A DNA stretch of 42,112 bases from Saccharibacillus sp. CPCC 101409 (GTDB lineage: Bacteria; Bacillota; Bacilli; Paenibacillales; Paenibacillaceae), in the NCBI RefSeq assembly GCF_030518235.1, contig NZ_JAULSA010000027.1, positions 1-42,112 on the forward strand, read 5' to 3'. The first letter of the stretch is position 1; each line of letters begins with the position of its first letter. This document shows, one piece after another, positions 35,228 through 42,112 of this stretch. The translations under genes were made by a program, and so were the position numbers. The notes under the pieces were generated by a model. The model had not been told where the DNA came from, did not search any database, and saw only the letters and a program-made list of their open reading frames with translations.

Positions 35228-36190
35228 ATGCGAATGAGCGGGGGAATCTGGAAAAAAGGAATACTGGTCGTGCTTGCGGTTCTGCTGCTGCTCATTCCGC
35301 AGCAGCTGCTGGCCGGACGGCCCAAGGTGGAAGCGGCGGCGGCGGCGCTGATCGACGCGAAGACCGGCGAAGTGCTGTGGCAGGCCGAAGGCGACCGGGC
35401 GCTGCCCGCTTCGGGCGCGGCTCAGCTGATGACCGAATGGCTGGTGCTGGACGCCGTGCGCGGCGGCCGGTTCGGCTGGGAAGAAACGGTGCGCGTCGGC
35501 GCAGGCAAAGAAAGCGCCGTACAAGCGGCTTATCCGGCGTCCGGGAATGCCGGAGCCGACTCTCTTGCGCTGCAGGGCAGCGACGAAGTACCGCTGAACG
35601 AACTGTTTATGGGGCTCGCCGTATCGTCTTCGCAGGAAGCGGAGCGGGCGCTGGCCCGTCATGCGGGCGGTTCGGAAGCTTCCTTTGCCGGCATGATGAA
35701 CGAGAAAGCCCGCAGAATCGGTCTGTCGGCTTCCACTCGATTCCTGCCGGCCGCGGAAGACGCCGGACCGCCCAAGGGACCGCACGGGGCGGCCGCCGCT
35801 TCCGGCAGCCGAATCACCGCCAAGGACACGGCGCTGCTATGCCGCTCGCTGATCGCCGAGCATCCGGAGATTCTGCGGATGTCGTCGGTGACGCAGACGG
35901 AGATCCGCTCGCGCGGCATCTACCTGACGAACAGCAACGCCATGCTGCCGGAATTCGCCGGTCCCCACGCTTATCGCGGGCTGGACGGACTCAAAGCATT
36001 CGGTTCGGAGCAGGAAGGTTATTCGCTCGCGGGCACGGCGCAGCGCGACGGGCATCGGCTGATTGTCGTCGTTATGGGCGCGGGCAGCCGCGAGCAGAGC
36101 TTCCAGGCCGCCGGCAAGCTGCTGGATTACGGCTATGCGCGTTCGGGCTCCTTCGCGGAGCGGGCGGCTTCCTGGCTGAAGCTGGTCTGA
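35228..36190 (+). CDS. Degenerate D-alanyl-D-alanine carboxypeptidase-like protein (probable pseudoenzyme)
   Basis: A 320-residue exported protein with the peptidase S11 (DacA/DacF) fold. The signal or anchor helix is at about residues 8-30. The S11 context is kept (ALIDAKTGEVLWQAEGDRALPA, LMTEWLVLDAV, GSEASFAGMMNEKARRIGL, DGLK, GYSLAGTAQRDGHRLIVVVMGA). All three catalytic motifs are altered. Aligned without gaps to DacA, the SxxK serine and lysine are G63 and Q66; SxN reads S134-S135-Q136; KTG reads K256-A257-F258. The C-terminal PBP5 domain is absent. Carboxypeptidase activity is therefore unlikely, but the frame is intact. It may be a scaffold or regulator, or a gene losing function. GAGGGG is 7 nt before the ATG. 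Confidence 0.85.
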   Translation: MRMSGGIWKKGILVVLAVLLLLIPQQLLAGRPKVEAAAAALIDAKTGEVLWQAEGDRALPASGAAQLMTEWLVLDAVRGGRFGWEETVRVGAGKESAVQAAYPASGNAGADSLALQGSDEVPLNELFMGLAVSSSQEAERALARHAGGSEASFAGMMNEKARRIGLSASTRFLPAAEDAGPPKGPHGAAAASGSRITAKDTALLCRSLIAEHPEILRMSSVTQTEIRSRGIYLTNSNAMLPEFAGPHAYRGLDGLKAFGSEQEGYSLAGTAQRDGHRLIVVVMGAGSREQSFQAAGKLLDYGYARSGSFAERAASWLKLV

Positions 36191-36332
36191 CTTCCAGCTT
36201 GCAGGCCAATTTCAAAGCCGATGCCCAGACAGGTAATACAGCCGCATGCCGGCGCTTCCCGTCTCGCTTTCCTCCCGCTTCCCATGCGTGACCGGGACGA
36301 CTTTCTTTTTGGCATATTCCATTCTTCTATCG

Positions 36333-36362
36333 TCAGCGGCCGATTTCGGTCCGCTGATTTTT
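36333..36362 (+). terminator. Terminator after the DD-carboxypeptidase-like gene
   Basis: TCAGCGGCCGA (36333-36343), loop TT, TCGGTCCGCTGA (36346-36357) with one bulged T, followed by Ts to 36362. It also separates this gene from the CBS gene. The rest of the 36191-36501 gap holds the CBS-gene leader. Confidence 0.75.
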
Positions 36363-36384
36363 ACTTTCCGGGTCCACTTTAGGC

Positions 36385-36390
36385 TATAAT
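36385..36390 (+). promoter_or_regulatory. Probable -10 box of the CBS-pair gene
   Basis: TATAAT at 36385-36390, with TTTACT 19 nt upstream as a poor -35, about 110 nt before the start codon. Confidence 0.5.
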
Positions 36391-36501
36391 AAGAACAGAG
36401 AGAAAGAGGCCGCGCGGCCGCGGCCGATTCTTTCCGGGCGTCCGGGAACCGTCACTTCACACCCGCCGCCGAGTTCAACCCAAGAGAAGGAGAAATCCGT
36501 T

Positions 36502-36933
36502 ATGAATATCGCTTTTTTCCTGCTGCCGAAGCACGAGGTCGCTTTTGTGACGCTCGACGCCACGCTGCGCCAGGTTATCGAACGCATGGAGCACCACCGT
36601 TACACTGCTATTCCGATCCTCGACAAGGAAGGTCATTATGCGGGAACCGTTACCGAAGGGGACGTCCTCTGGCATATGAAACACTCCGAAGGCCGCATCA
36701 ATTTTGAGAACGCTTCACGTTTCCTGCTCAAAGAAGTGCCGCTGCGCATGAACAACCGGCCGGTCTCGATCGAATCCGATATGGCCGACCTCATCAATTT
36801 GTCCAAAACGCAGAACTTCGTTCCGGTCGTCGACGACCGCAACCGGTTTATCGGCATCGTGCGCCGCAGCCAGATTATCGAATACTGCGCGGGTTTCGTG
36901 ACCCGGGAAAACGGAGCGGCTCAGAACACCTGA
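36502..36933 (+). CDS. CBS-pair protein, possible c-di-AMP or nucleotide sensor
   Basis: A 143-residue soluble protein made of two CBS motifs (TAIPILDKEGHYAGTVTEGDVLW near 35-57; FVPVVDDRNRFIGIVRRSQIIEY near 107-129). CBS pairs bind adenine nucleotides; small stand-alone CBS proteins such as DarB and CbpB bind c-di-AMP. Similar size and its place just upstream of the gdpP operon make such a role attractive, but residues specific for c-di-AMP cannot be confirmed here. AGAAGGAGAAA lies upstream of the ATG. It has its own promoter, and another promoter follows before yybS. Confidence 0.85.
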   Translation: MNIAFFLLPKHEVAFVTLDATLRQVIERMEHHRYTAIPILDKEGHYAGTVTEGDVLWHMKHSEGRINFENASRFLLKEVPLRMNNRPVSIESDMADLINLSKTQNFVPVVDDRNRFIGIVRRSQIIEYCAGFVTRENGAAQNT

Positions 36934-36972
36934 GCGCCGCCGGCTCTTTGGAACGGGAAGGTTCTTATATGC

Positions 36973-36978
36973 TATAAT
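36973..36978 (+). promoter_or_regulatory. Extended -10 promoter of yybS-gdpP-rplI-dnaB
   Basis: TATAAT (36973-36978) with an upstream TGC (extended -10), and TTGGAA 19 nt upstream. It lies about 100 nt before yybS. Confidence 0.6.
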
Positions 36979-37077
36979 GGGAGGCAAACGCTCGGAAAGG
37001 CTTTTGCTGCCGAATCCGGCCCGTCATGCCGCCGGTTCTGGGACGGTATCAGTTATCCGCATAAGAGGTGAATCTAT

Positions 37078-38004
37078 TTGAAATTGCGTTTGTCCTCGGC
37101 GATGTGGGCCATCATTTATCTGCTGGCGCTGCTTTCGCTGTTAACGCCGCTGTCCGCGATCACTCTGCTGATTATGGTCGTTCCGGTAGCCGTCCTGTAC
37201 GCTTCGCTGCGCGTCAGCGTATTCTGGTTCCACGTCCTGCCCGTCTGGGCAATCCTCGGTCTCATATCCGGCGCTCTGGCCCCGTATACGCTCCTGCTCG
37301 CTTTCTATTTTCTGCTTGCCGGAATCGTTATGGGCCATCTCTACAAAAAACGCGCTCCCGCGCTGCAAACGATCCTCGCCGGGGCGGGCACGCTGTTGTT
37401 TATGCTGCTGATTCTGCTGACCGGGGCCAAGCTGGTTTGGGACTTCAACCTGTCCGCTTATATCAGCGAATTTGTGCACGACACGTTCGATCCGATCCTC
37501 GCGGTGGCGGAAATGAATCCGTCGTTCAGCGAGCAGTGGAATCCGGACTTCCTGTTCCTGCTGTCGAACCAGACGGTCATGATGATTCCGTTCGGCATGA
37601 CGGTCAGCTCGCTGGCCCTGGCCGCGATTACGCACGCGATCGTCCGTCCGATTCTGTCGTCGATGGGCGCTGCCGCTCCGAAGCTTCCTCCCGCACGGGA
37701 TTGGAGACTGCCGCGGGCGCTGATTTTCTATTATTTTGTCGTGCTGATTCTGGATATGTTCACTTCCAATTCGGACGGCGGATTCTTGAAAACCATCGTG
37801 CTCAACATGCTTCCCCTGCTTCAGCTGTGTTTCACCGTGCAGGCGATCGGCTTCTGGTTCTTCGTCGGTCACGTCAAAAAGTGGCATCGCGTTCTGTCGG
37901 TGCTGATGGCGGTCGTGACGTTCGTTTTCCCGGTTATGCGCATCGTCGGGATTATCGATCTTGCTTTTCCGCTGCGCGAGTATATTACTAGACCTAGACG
38001 TTAG
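37078..38004 (+). CDS. yybS: YybS-like multi-pass membrane protein (DUF2232)
   Basis: A 308-residue protein with about eight predicted membrane helices. Hydrophobic runs begin at residues 10, 26, 50, 70, 100, 165, 215 and 270. It belongs to the DUF2232/YybS family, encoded next to gdpP in Bacillota; its role is not known. A short polar stretch (about 200-213) faces one side. The start is TTG at 37078 with GAGGTG 7-8 nt upstream. gdpP follows after 11 nt. Confidence 0.88.
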   Translation: MKLRLSSAMWAIIYLLALLSLLTPLSAITLLIMVVPVAVLYASLRVSVFWFHVLPVWAILGLISGALAPYTLLLAFYFLLAGIVMGHLYKKRAPALQTILAGAGTLLFMLLILLTGAKLVWDFNLSAYISEFVHDTFDPILAVAEMNPSFSEQWNPDFLFLLSNQTVMMIPFGMTVSSLALAAITHAIVRPILSSMGAAAPKLPPARDWRLPRALIFYYFVVLILDMFTSNSDGGFLKTIVLNMLPLLQLCFTVQAIGFWFFVGHVKKWHRVLSVLMAVVTFVFPVMRIVGIIDLAFPLREYITRPRR

Positions 38005-38015
38005 GGTGAGAAACC

Positions 38016-40007
38016 ATGCCGAACTTTTTGCTGAAACGCTGGTACGGTTACCGGACCGTCTGGGTATTCGCCTTGATGATGCTGATGACGATAAGCATTA
38101 CGGTCTACAACTGGCCGCTCGGCCTGCTTGCGCTGTGCCTGGCGTTCGTCGTCGTATTTGTCATGCTGCGGGCGGAACTCAAGTTCAGGCGCGAACTTGC
38201 CGAATATACGTCTTCGCTGTCTTACCGCGTGCACAGCATCGAAGGCGAGATCGTCAGCCGGCTGCCGCTCGGTCTGATGCTGTACGACGCCGAGCGGACG
38301 ATCGAATGGCATAACCGCCAGGTCGTCGGCCTGCTCGGCATCGATACGGCGATCGGCATGCCGCTCTCCGAGCTGCTGCCGGGACTTCCGCCGCTGGCGC
38401 GCGAGAAGAAAGACGGTTCGCGCGAACCGCTGAGCGAAGTCAAAACGGAAATCGAGATCGGGCCGGACACGTACATGGTTATCGTATATCCCGAAGAACG
38501 AATGGTTTATTTGCAAAAAATGACCGAGATGGCCGAGCTGCGCGCGCGCTACGAGCAGGAAAGCCTGTCGCTCGGTATCCTGATGCTCGACAACCTGGAC
38601 GAAGCGGTCCAGGGCATGGACGACCAGCAGCGCACGCTGATGGTCGCCCGGGCGACCAGCCTGATCAACAGCTGGGCGCGGCAGTACGACGTGTACCTGC
38701 GGCGCCTGTCCAGCGAGCGCTATATGATGCTGCTGAACCAGGCGTCGCTGGAGAAATTGGAGCAGAGCCGCTTCGTTATTCTCGACGAGGTGCGCGAAGC
38801 GACGAGCGACCTCAAGGTCCCGATGACGCTGAGCATCGGCCTGGCCTGCGGCAACGAGAAGATCAGCGAGCTGGGCGCGCTGGCGCAGTCCAGTCTGGAT
38901 ATGGCTTTGGGACGCGGCGGCGACCAGGCCGCGGTCAAAGCGGGCCAGCGGCTGTCGTTCTACGGCGGCCGGTCCAACGCCGTCGAGAAACGGACGCGCG
39001 TCCGGGCCCGCGTGATCGCGCACGCGCTGCGCGACCTGATGAAGCGCAGCGACCGGGTGCTGATCATGGGGCACAAGAATCCGGATATGGACGTGATCGG
39101 CGCGGCGATCGGCATGCTCAAAGCGGCGGAAAAGCTGGATGTGGAAGCCGGCATCGTGCTGAGCGGCGACAATCCGTCCATCGAGAAGATGATGGAACGC
39201 ATTCGCGGCGACGCGACGCTGGCGGACCGCTTTATCCCGCCGGAAGAAGCGCTGTCGCTGATGACCGAGCGCACCCTGCTCGTCGTCGTCGATACGCACA
39301 AGCAGTCCATGACGATCGAGCCGAAGCTCGTCCAGCGCGCCAAGCAGGTGGTGGTGATCGACCACCACCGCCGCAGCGAGGAATTTATCAACGACGCCGT
39401 GATCGTGTACCTGGAGCCGTACGCCTCCTCGGCCAGCGAGCTGGTGACGGAGCTGCTTCAGTACATCCACGACAACATGACGCTGACGCCGCTCGAATCG
39501 ACCGCGCTGCTGGCCGGGATCACGGTGGACACCAAGCATTTTGCGCTGCATACCGGTTCGCGCACGTTCGAAGCGGCCGGATTTCTGCGCCGCAGCGGCG
39601 CGGACACCGTGCTGGTCCAGCGCATGCTCAAGGAAGATCTGGACGAGTATATCTCCAAAGCGGAGATTATCAAGCATGCCCGCGTCGTGCTGAACGGCGT
39701 GGCGATTGCGGTAACCGGCGAAGGCCGGCAGTTTCCGCAGCTGCTGATTGCCCAGGCGGCCGATACGCTGCTCAATATGACGGACGTCAACGCGTCGTTC
39801 GTTATCGGCAGCCGTCCCGACGGCCTGACGGCGATCAGCGCCCGTTCGTTCGGCAAGATCAACGTCCAGGTCGTGATGGAGCGGCTGGGCGGCGGCGGGC
39901 ATTTGACCAACGCGGCGGTGCAGCTCGATATTTCCCCGCAGGAAGCGGAGAAAAAGCTGCTGGCCGTGCTTGAAGATATCGAAAAGGAAGAGGGGCTGTT
40001 CGAATGA
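38016..40007 (+). CDS. gdpP: Cyclic-di-AMP phosphodiesterase GdpP (YybT)
   Basis: GdpP hydrolyses cyclic di-AMP to pApA and so controls potassium transport, osmolyte uptake and cell-wall stress. The 663-residue protein has two N-terminal membrane helices (about 13-51), a PAS-like domain (about 85-170), a degenerate GGDEF domain (about 175-320), and the DHH-DHHA1 phosphodiesterase. Its metal motifs are [13 protein letters not shown] (351-363), VDTH (425-428), DHH (449-451) and [10 protein letters not shown] near 618. All catalytic motifs look intact. It overlaps rplI by four nucleotides. Confidence 0.97.
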   Translation: MPNFLLKRWYGYRTVWVFALMMLMTISITVYNWPLGLLALCLAFVVVFVMLRAELKFRRELAEYTSSLSYRVHSIEGEIVSRLPLGLMLYDAERTIEWHNRQVVGLLGIDTAIGMPLSELLPGLPPLAREKKDGSREPLSEVKTEIEIGPDTYMVIVYPEERMVYLQKMTEMAELRARYEQESLSLGILMLDNLDEAVQGMDDQQRTLMVARATSLINSWARQYDVYLRRLSSERYMMLLNQASLEKLEQSRFVILDEVREATSDLKVPMTLSIGLACGNEKISELGALAQSSLDMALGRGGDQAAVKAGQRLSFYGGRSNAVEKRTRVRARVIAHALRDLMKRSDRVLIMGHKNPDMDVIGAAIGMLKAAEKLDVEAGIVLSGDNPSIEKMMERIRGDATLADRFIPPEEALSLMTERTLLVVVDTHKQSMTIEPKLVQRAKQVVVIDHHRRSEEFINDAVIVYLEPYASSASELVTELLQYIHDNMTLTPLESTALLAGITVDTKHFALHTGSRTFEAAGFLRRSGADTVLVQRMLKEDLDEYISKAEIIKHARVVLNGVAIAVTGEGRQFPQLLIAQAADTLLNMTDVNASFVIGSRPDGLTAISARSFGKINVQVVMERLGGGGHLTNAAVQLDISPQEAEKKLLAVLEDIEKEEGLFE

Positions 40008-40447
40008 AGGTTATTTTTCTGAAAGACATGAAAGGCCAGGGTAAAAAAGGCGAAGTTAAAGAAGTATCGGAAGGGTACGCACAGAACTTCCTGTTCAAGA
40101 ACGGCGTCGCCAAACCGGCTACGCAGGGCAACGTGAAAACGCTGGAAAACCAGCACGCGGCCGAAGAAAAACGCAAAGAAGAAGAAAAGCAGGAAGCGGT
40201 CGAAGCCGGCAAAAAGCTGGAAGAGCTTACGGTGCAGATCAAAGCCAAATCCGGCGAAGGCGGCCGCCTGTTCGGCGCGATCACGAGCAAGCAGATCGCC
40301 GAAGCGCTGTCCAAACAGGGCGTCAAGATCGACAAGCGCAAGATCGAGCTGGACGAGCCGATCCGCACGCTGGGCGTAACCCAGATCCCGGTCAAACTGC
40401 ACAAGGACGTCAAAGCGACGCTCAAGGTCCAGGTTTCGGAGGAATAA
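40004..40447 (+). CDS. rplI: 50S ribosomal protein L9
   Basis: The 147-residue L9 protein has an N-terminal globular domain ([31 protein letters not shown]), a long charged connecting helix ([27 protein letters not shown]) and a C-terminal RNA-binding domain ([16 protein letters not shown]). Length matches the family. The ATGA overlap with gdpP couples their translation, and dnaB follows after a single base. Confidence 0.97.
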   Translation: MKVIFLKDMKGQGKKGEVKEVSEGYAQNFLFKNGVAKPATQGNVKTLENQHAAEEKRKEEEKQEAVEAGKKLEELTVQIKAKSGEGGRLFGAITSKQIAEALSKQGVKIDKRKIELDEPIRTLGVTQIPVKLHKDVKATLKVQVSEE

Positions 40448-40448
40448 G

Positions 40449-41816
40449 ATGAGCGAGGATCTCTTTTTCGATCGGATTCCGCCGCAAAATCTGGAAGCGG
40501 AGCAGGCCGTGCTGGGCGCGGTGCTGCTCCAGGCCGAGTCACTTATAGCAGTCATGGAGAAAATTACGGCCGACGATTTCTACGACAAGTCGCACCAGAT
40601 GATATTCGAGGCTATGGTCCAGCTCGGGGAAGAGAGTCAGCCGATCGATCTCGTGACGCTGACCTCGCTGCTCAAAGATAAAGGACAGCTGGAAGATCTC
40701 GGCGGGGTCAGCTACCTCGCGAAGCTGGCGCACGCCGTTCCCACGGCGGCCAACGTCGAGTACTACGCGCAGATGATCGAAGAAAAAGCGATGCTGCGCC
40801 GGCTGATCCGCACCGCGACGCAGATCGTCAGTGAAGGCTACACCGGCGGCGAAGACGTCGGGCTGATGCTCAACGATGCCGAGCGCAAAATTCTCGAAAT
40901 TTCCAACCGACGCTCCAGCGGCGGTTTTATCGCGATTCGCGACGTATTGATGGAAGTGTTCGACCGTGTCGAACTGCTGAGCCAGAACCAGAATCGCGGC
41001 GGTACGACGGGGATTCCGTCCGGATTCGTCGATCTCGACGGCATGACGGCCGGATTCCAGCGCAACGACCTGATTATCCTCGCGGCGCGTCCTTCCGTCG
41101 GTAAAACGGCTTTCGCGCTGAACGTGGCGCAGAACGTCTCGGTCCGCGCGGGCGAGACCGTCGCGATCTTCAGTCTCGAAATGTCGGCGGCGCAGCTCGT
41201 CCAGCGGATGATCTGCGCCGAAGCCAACCTGGACGCAAGCGTCATGCGGACGGGCGAGTTCAAGAGCGACGAGGATTGGACCAAGCTGACGATGGGCATC
41301 GCTTCGCTGTCGGAAGCGGAGATCTATATCGACGATACCCCGGGGATTACGGTCGCGGATATTCGTTCCAAATGCCGCCGCTTGAAAAAGGAAAAAGGTC
41401 TCGGCATGATCGTCATCGACTACTTGCAGCTGATCCAGGGCCGCGGCAAAGCGGGCGAGAACCGCCAGCAGGAAGTCTCGGATATCTCGCGTACGCTCAA
41501 GCAGATCGCGCGGGAGCTGGAGGTGCCGGTCATTGCGCTGTCCCAGCTCAGCCGGGGCGTCGAGCAGCGGCAGGACAAGCGCCCGATGATGTCCGACCTG
41601 CGGGAATCCGGCTCGATCGAGCAGGATGCCGATATCGTCGCGTTTCTGTATCGCGACGATTATTACAACGCGGATACGGAGAAAAAGAATATCATCGAGA
41701 TCATTATCGCCAAGCAGCGGAACGGACCCGTAGGGACGGTGGAGCTGGTGTTCTTGAAGAACTTTAATAAGTTCGTCAATTACGAGAGGTCTCATTCGGA
41801 TTCGTTTGCGGGGTAG
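40449..41816 (+). CDS. dnaB: Replicative DNA helicase DnaB (DnaC in Bacillus naming)
   Basis: The hexameric helicase that unwinds the fork. The 455-residue protein has the N-terminal domain (PPQNLEAEQAVLGAVLLQAE) that contacts primase and the RecA-like motor. Walker A is ARPSVGKTA (213-221), and the Walker B region IVIDYLQLIQGRGK and the DnaB motif SDLRESGSIEQDADIV follow. It ends KFVNYERSHSDSFAG. GTTTCGGAGG within the rplI end provides its ribosome site. No intein is seen in this gene. A terminator follows 7 nt after the stop. Confidence 0.98.
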   Translation: MSEDLFFDRIPPQNLEAEQAVLGAVLLQAESLIAVMEKITADDFYDKSHQMIFEAMVQLGEESQPIDLVTLTSLLKDKGQLEDLGGVSYLAKLAHAVPTAANVEYYAQMIEEKAMLRRLIRTATQIVSEGYTGGEDVGLMLNDAERKILEISNRRSSGGFIAIRDVLMEVFDRVELLSQNQNRGGTTGIPSGFVDLDGMTAGFQRNDLIILAARPSVGKTAFALNVAQNVSVRAGETVAIFSLEMSAAQLVQRMICAEANLDASVMRTGEFKSDEDWTKLTMGIASLSEAEIYIDDTPGITVADIRSKCRRLKKEKGLGMIVIDYLQLIQGRGKAGENRQQEVSDISRTLKQIARELEVPVIALSQLSRGVEQRQDKRPMMSDLRESGSIEQDADIVAFLYRDDYYNADTEKKNIIEIIIAKQRNGPVGTVELVFLKNFNKFVNYERSHSDSFAG

Positions 41817-41822
41817 GGGGAG

Positions 41823-41851
41823 GCCGCCGGTTTTTTGCCGGCGGCTTTTTT
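41823..41851 (+). terminator. Terminator of the yybS-gdpP-rplI-dnaB operon
   Basis: GCCGCCGG (41823-41830), loop TTTTTTG, CCGGCGGC (41838-41845), and six Ts (41846-41851). Confidence 0.95.
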
Positions 41852-41949
41852 GCTGCGCAGGATCGGGGTGGGCGGCTTTGCCTGGGGGAGTGTGCAGAAG
41901 GGCGGGAAAATGAAGGCTCCGGTACGGGAATATTCGCTGCGGCCGCGTG

Positions 41950-42002
41950 TTGAAATCGGGAAACTTTTGGATTGGACTCAGGCGGTCGTTTCCCGATTTC
42001 AA
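41950..42002. repeat. Perfect 15-bp inverted repeat
   Basis: TTGAAATCGGGAAAC (41950-41964) is the exact reverse complement of 41988-42002, around a 23-nt loop. It lies just beyond the 3' end of the group II intron. Class C introns usually insert after terminator-like hairpins, but this hairpin is on the 3' side, so the link is uncertain. Confidence 0.75.
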
Positions 42003-42015
42003 AGGCGGACAAGCC

Positions 42016-42112
42016 TACTAGAGTAAAAGGCAGATCAAAACGTCTCCATTTTTTTTTCTGCCCCTCCTCATCAAACCGTACGTGAGGTTTTCCCTCATAC
42101 GGCTTTCCGGTG
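42016..42112 (-). mobile_element. Group II intron 3' end (domains V and VI), running off the window
   Basis: On the minus strand 42105-42073 forms a canonical domain V: AAGCCGUA pairs with UACGGUUU, with the conserved AGC triad (104-102 of 421xx), an internal bulge, GAGG pairing with CCUC, and a GAAAA loop. Downstream GAGGAGGGGCAGA (42069-42057) pairs with UCUGCCUUUUACUC (42034-42021) as domain VI, with a candidate branch-point A at 42024. The 3' splice site would be near 42016-42018. The reverse transcriptase, if any, lies beyond the right edge. The short domain V suggests class C; the exact boundary is inferred. Confidence 0.8.

Noticed and set aside
41835..42026. A 63-codon plus-strand frame after dnaB
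   Set aside because: It begins within the dnaB terminator, crosses the 15-bp inverted repeat and ends at the intron; no family resemblance.

Overview
The window is the chromosomal replication-origin region of a moderately GC-rich, low-GC-phylum Gram-positive bacterium (Bacillota). Protein sequences and gene order point to the family Paenibacillaceae (Paenibacillus/Saccharibacillus-like). This rests on recognised families and synteny; no database search was possible.

Transcription diverges from the origin at about 11.5-12.6 kb. Leftward, on the minus strand, lie dnaA (11.5 kb), dnaN, an S4-domain yaaA, recF, remB, gyrB, gyrA, an HD-GYP phosphodiesterase gene, and at the left edge the promoter and leader of an rRNA operon whose 16S gene lies just outside. 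Rightward, on the plus strand, lie rpmH, rnpA, yidC, jag, mnmE, mnmG, rsmG, noc, soj and parB. They are followed by a cysteine-desulfurase-family gene, DUF4446, DUF3343, an MscS channel, DUF951, tRNA-Ser(CGA), rpsF-ssb-rpsR, a complete oppABCDF peptide importer, a degenerate DD-carboxypeptidase-like gene, a CBS-pair gene, yybS-gdpP-rplI-dnaB, and finally the 3' end of a group II intron running off the right edge.

The origin is bipartite. DnaA boxes upstream of dnaA (11755-12131) are matched by a second cluster in the dnaA-dnaN gap, with a GC block and DnaA-trios next to a perfect box. Two parS sites (after rsmG and inside parB) and the noc/soj/parB genes form the segregation and division-control module. 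Most other genes are core replication, translation and tRNA/rRNA-modification functions. gdpP (c-di-AMP hydrolysis) sits in the replication/ribosome operon, with a CBS-pair gene just upstream.

The least ordinary parts are: (1) a pair of about 110-nt structured repeats between mnmE and mnmG whose stems are kept by compensatory changes; (2) a D-Ala-D-Ala carboxypeptidase-like exported protein that has lost the residues of all three catalytic motifs; (3) a 135-bp element with perfect 19-bp terminal inverted repeats after the cysteine desulfurase gene; (4) a long AT-rich leader with two promoter candidates before oppA; (5) group II intron domains V and VI at the right edge beside a 15-bp perfect inverted repeat. 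No CRISPR array, prophage or toxin system was seen.
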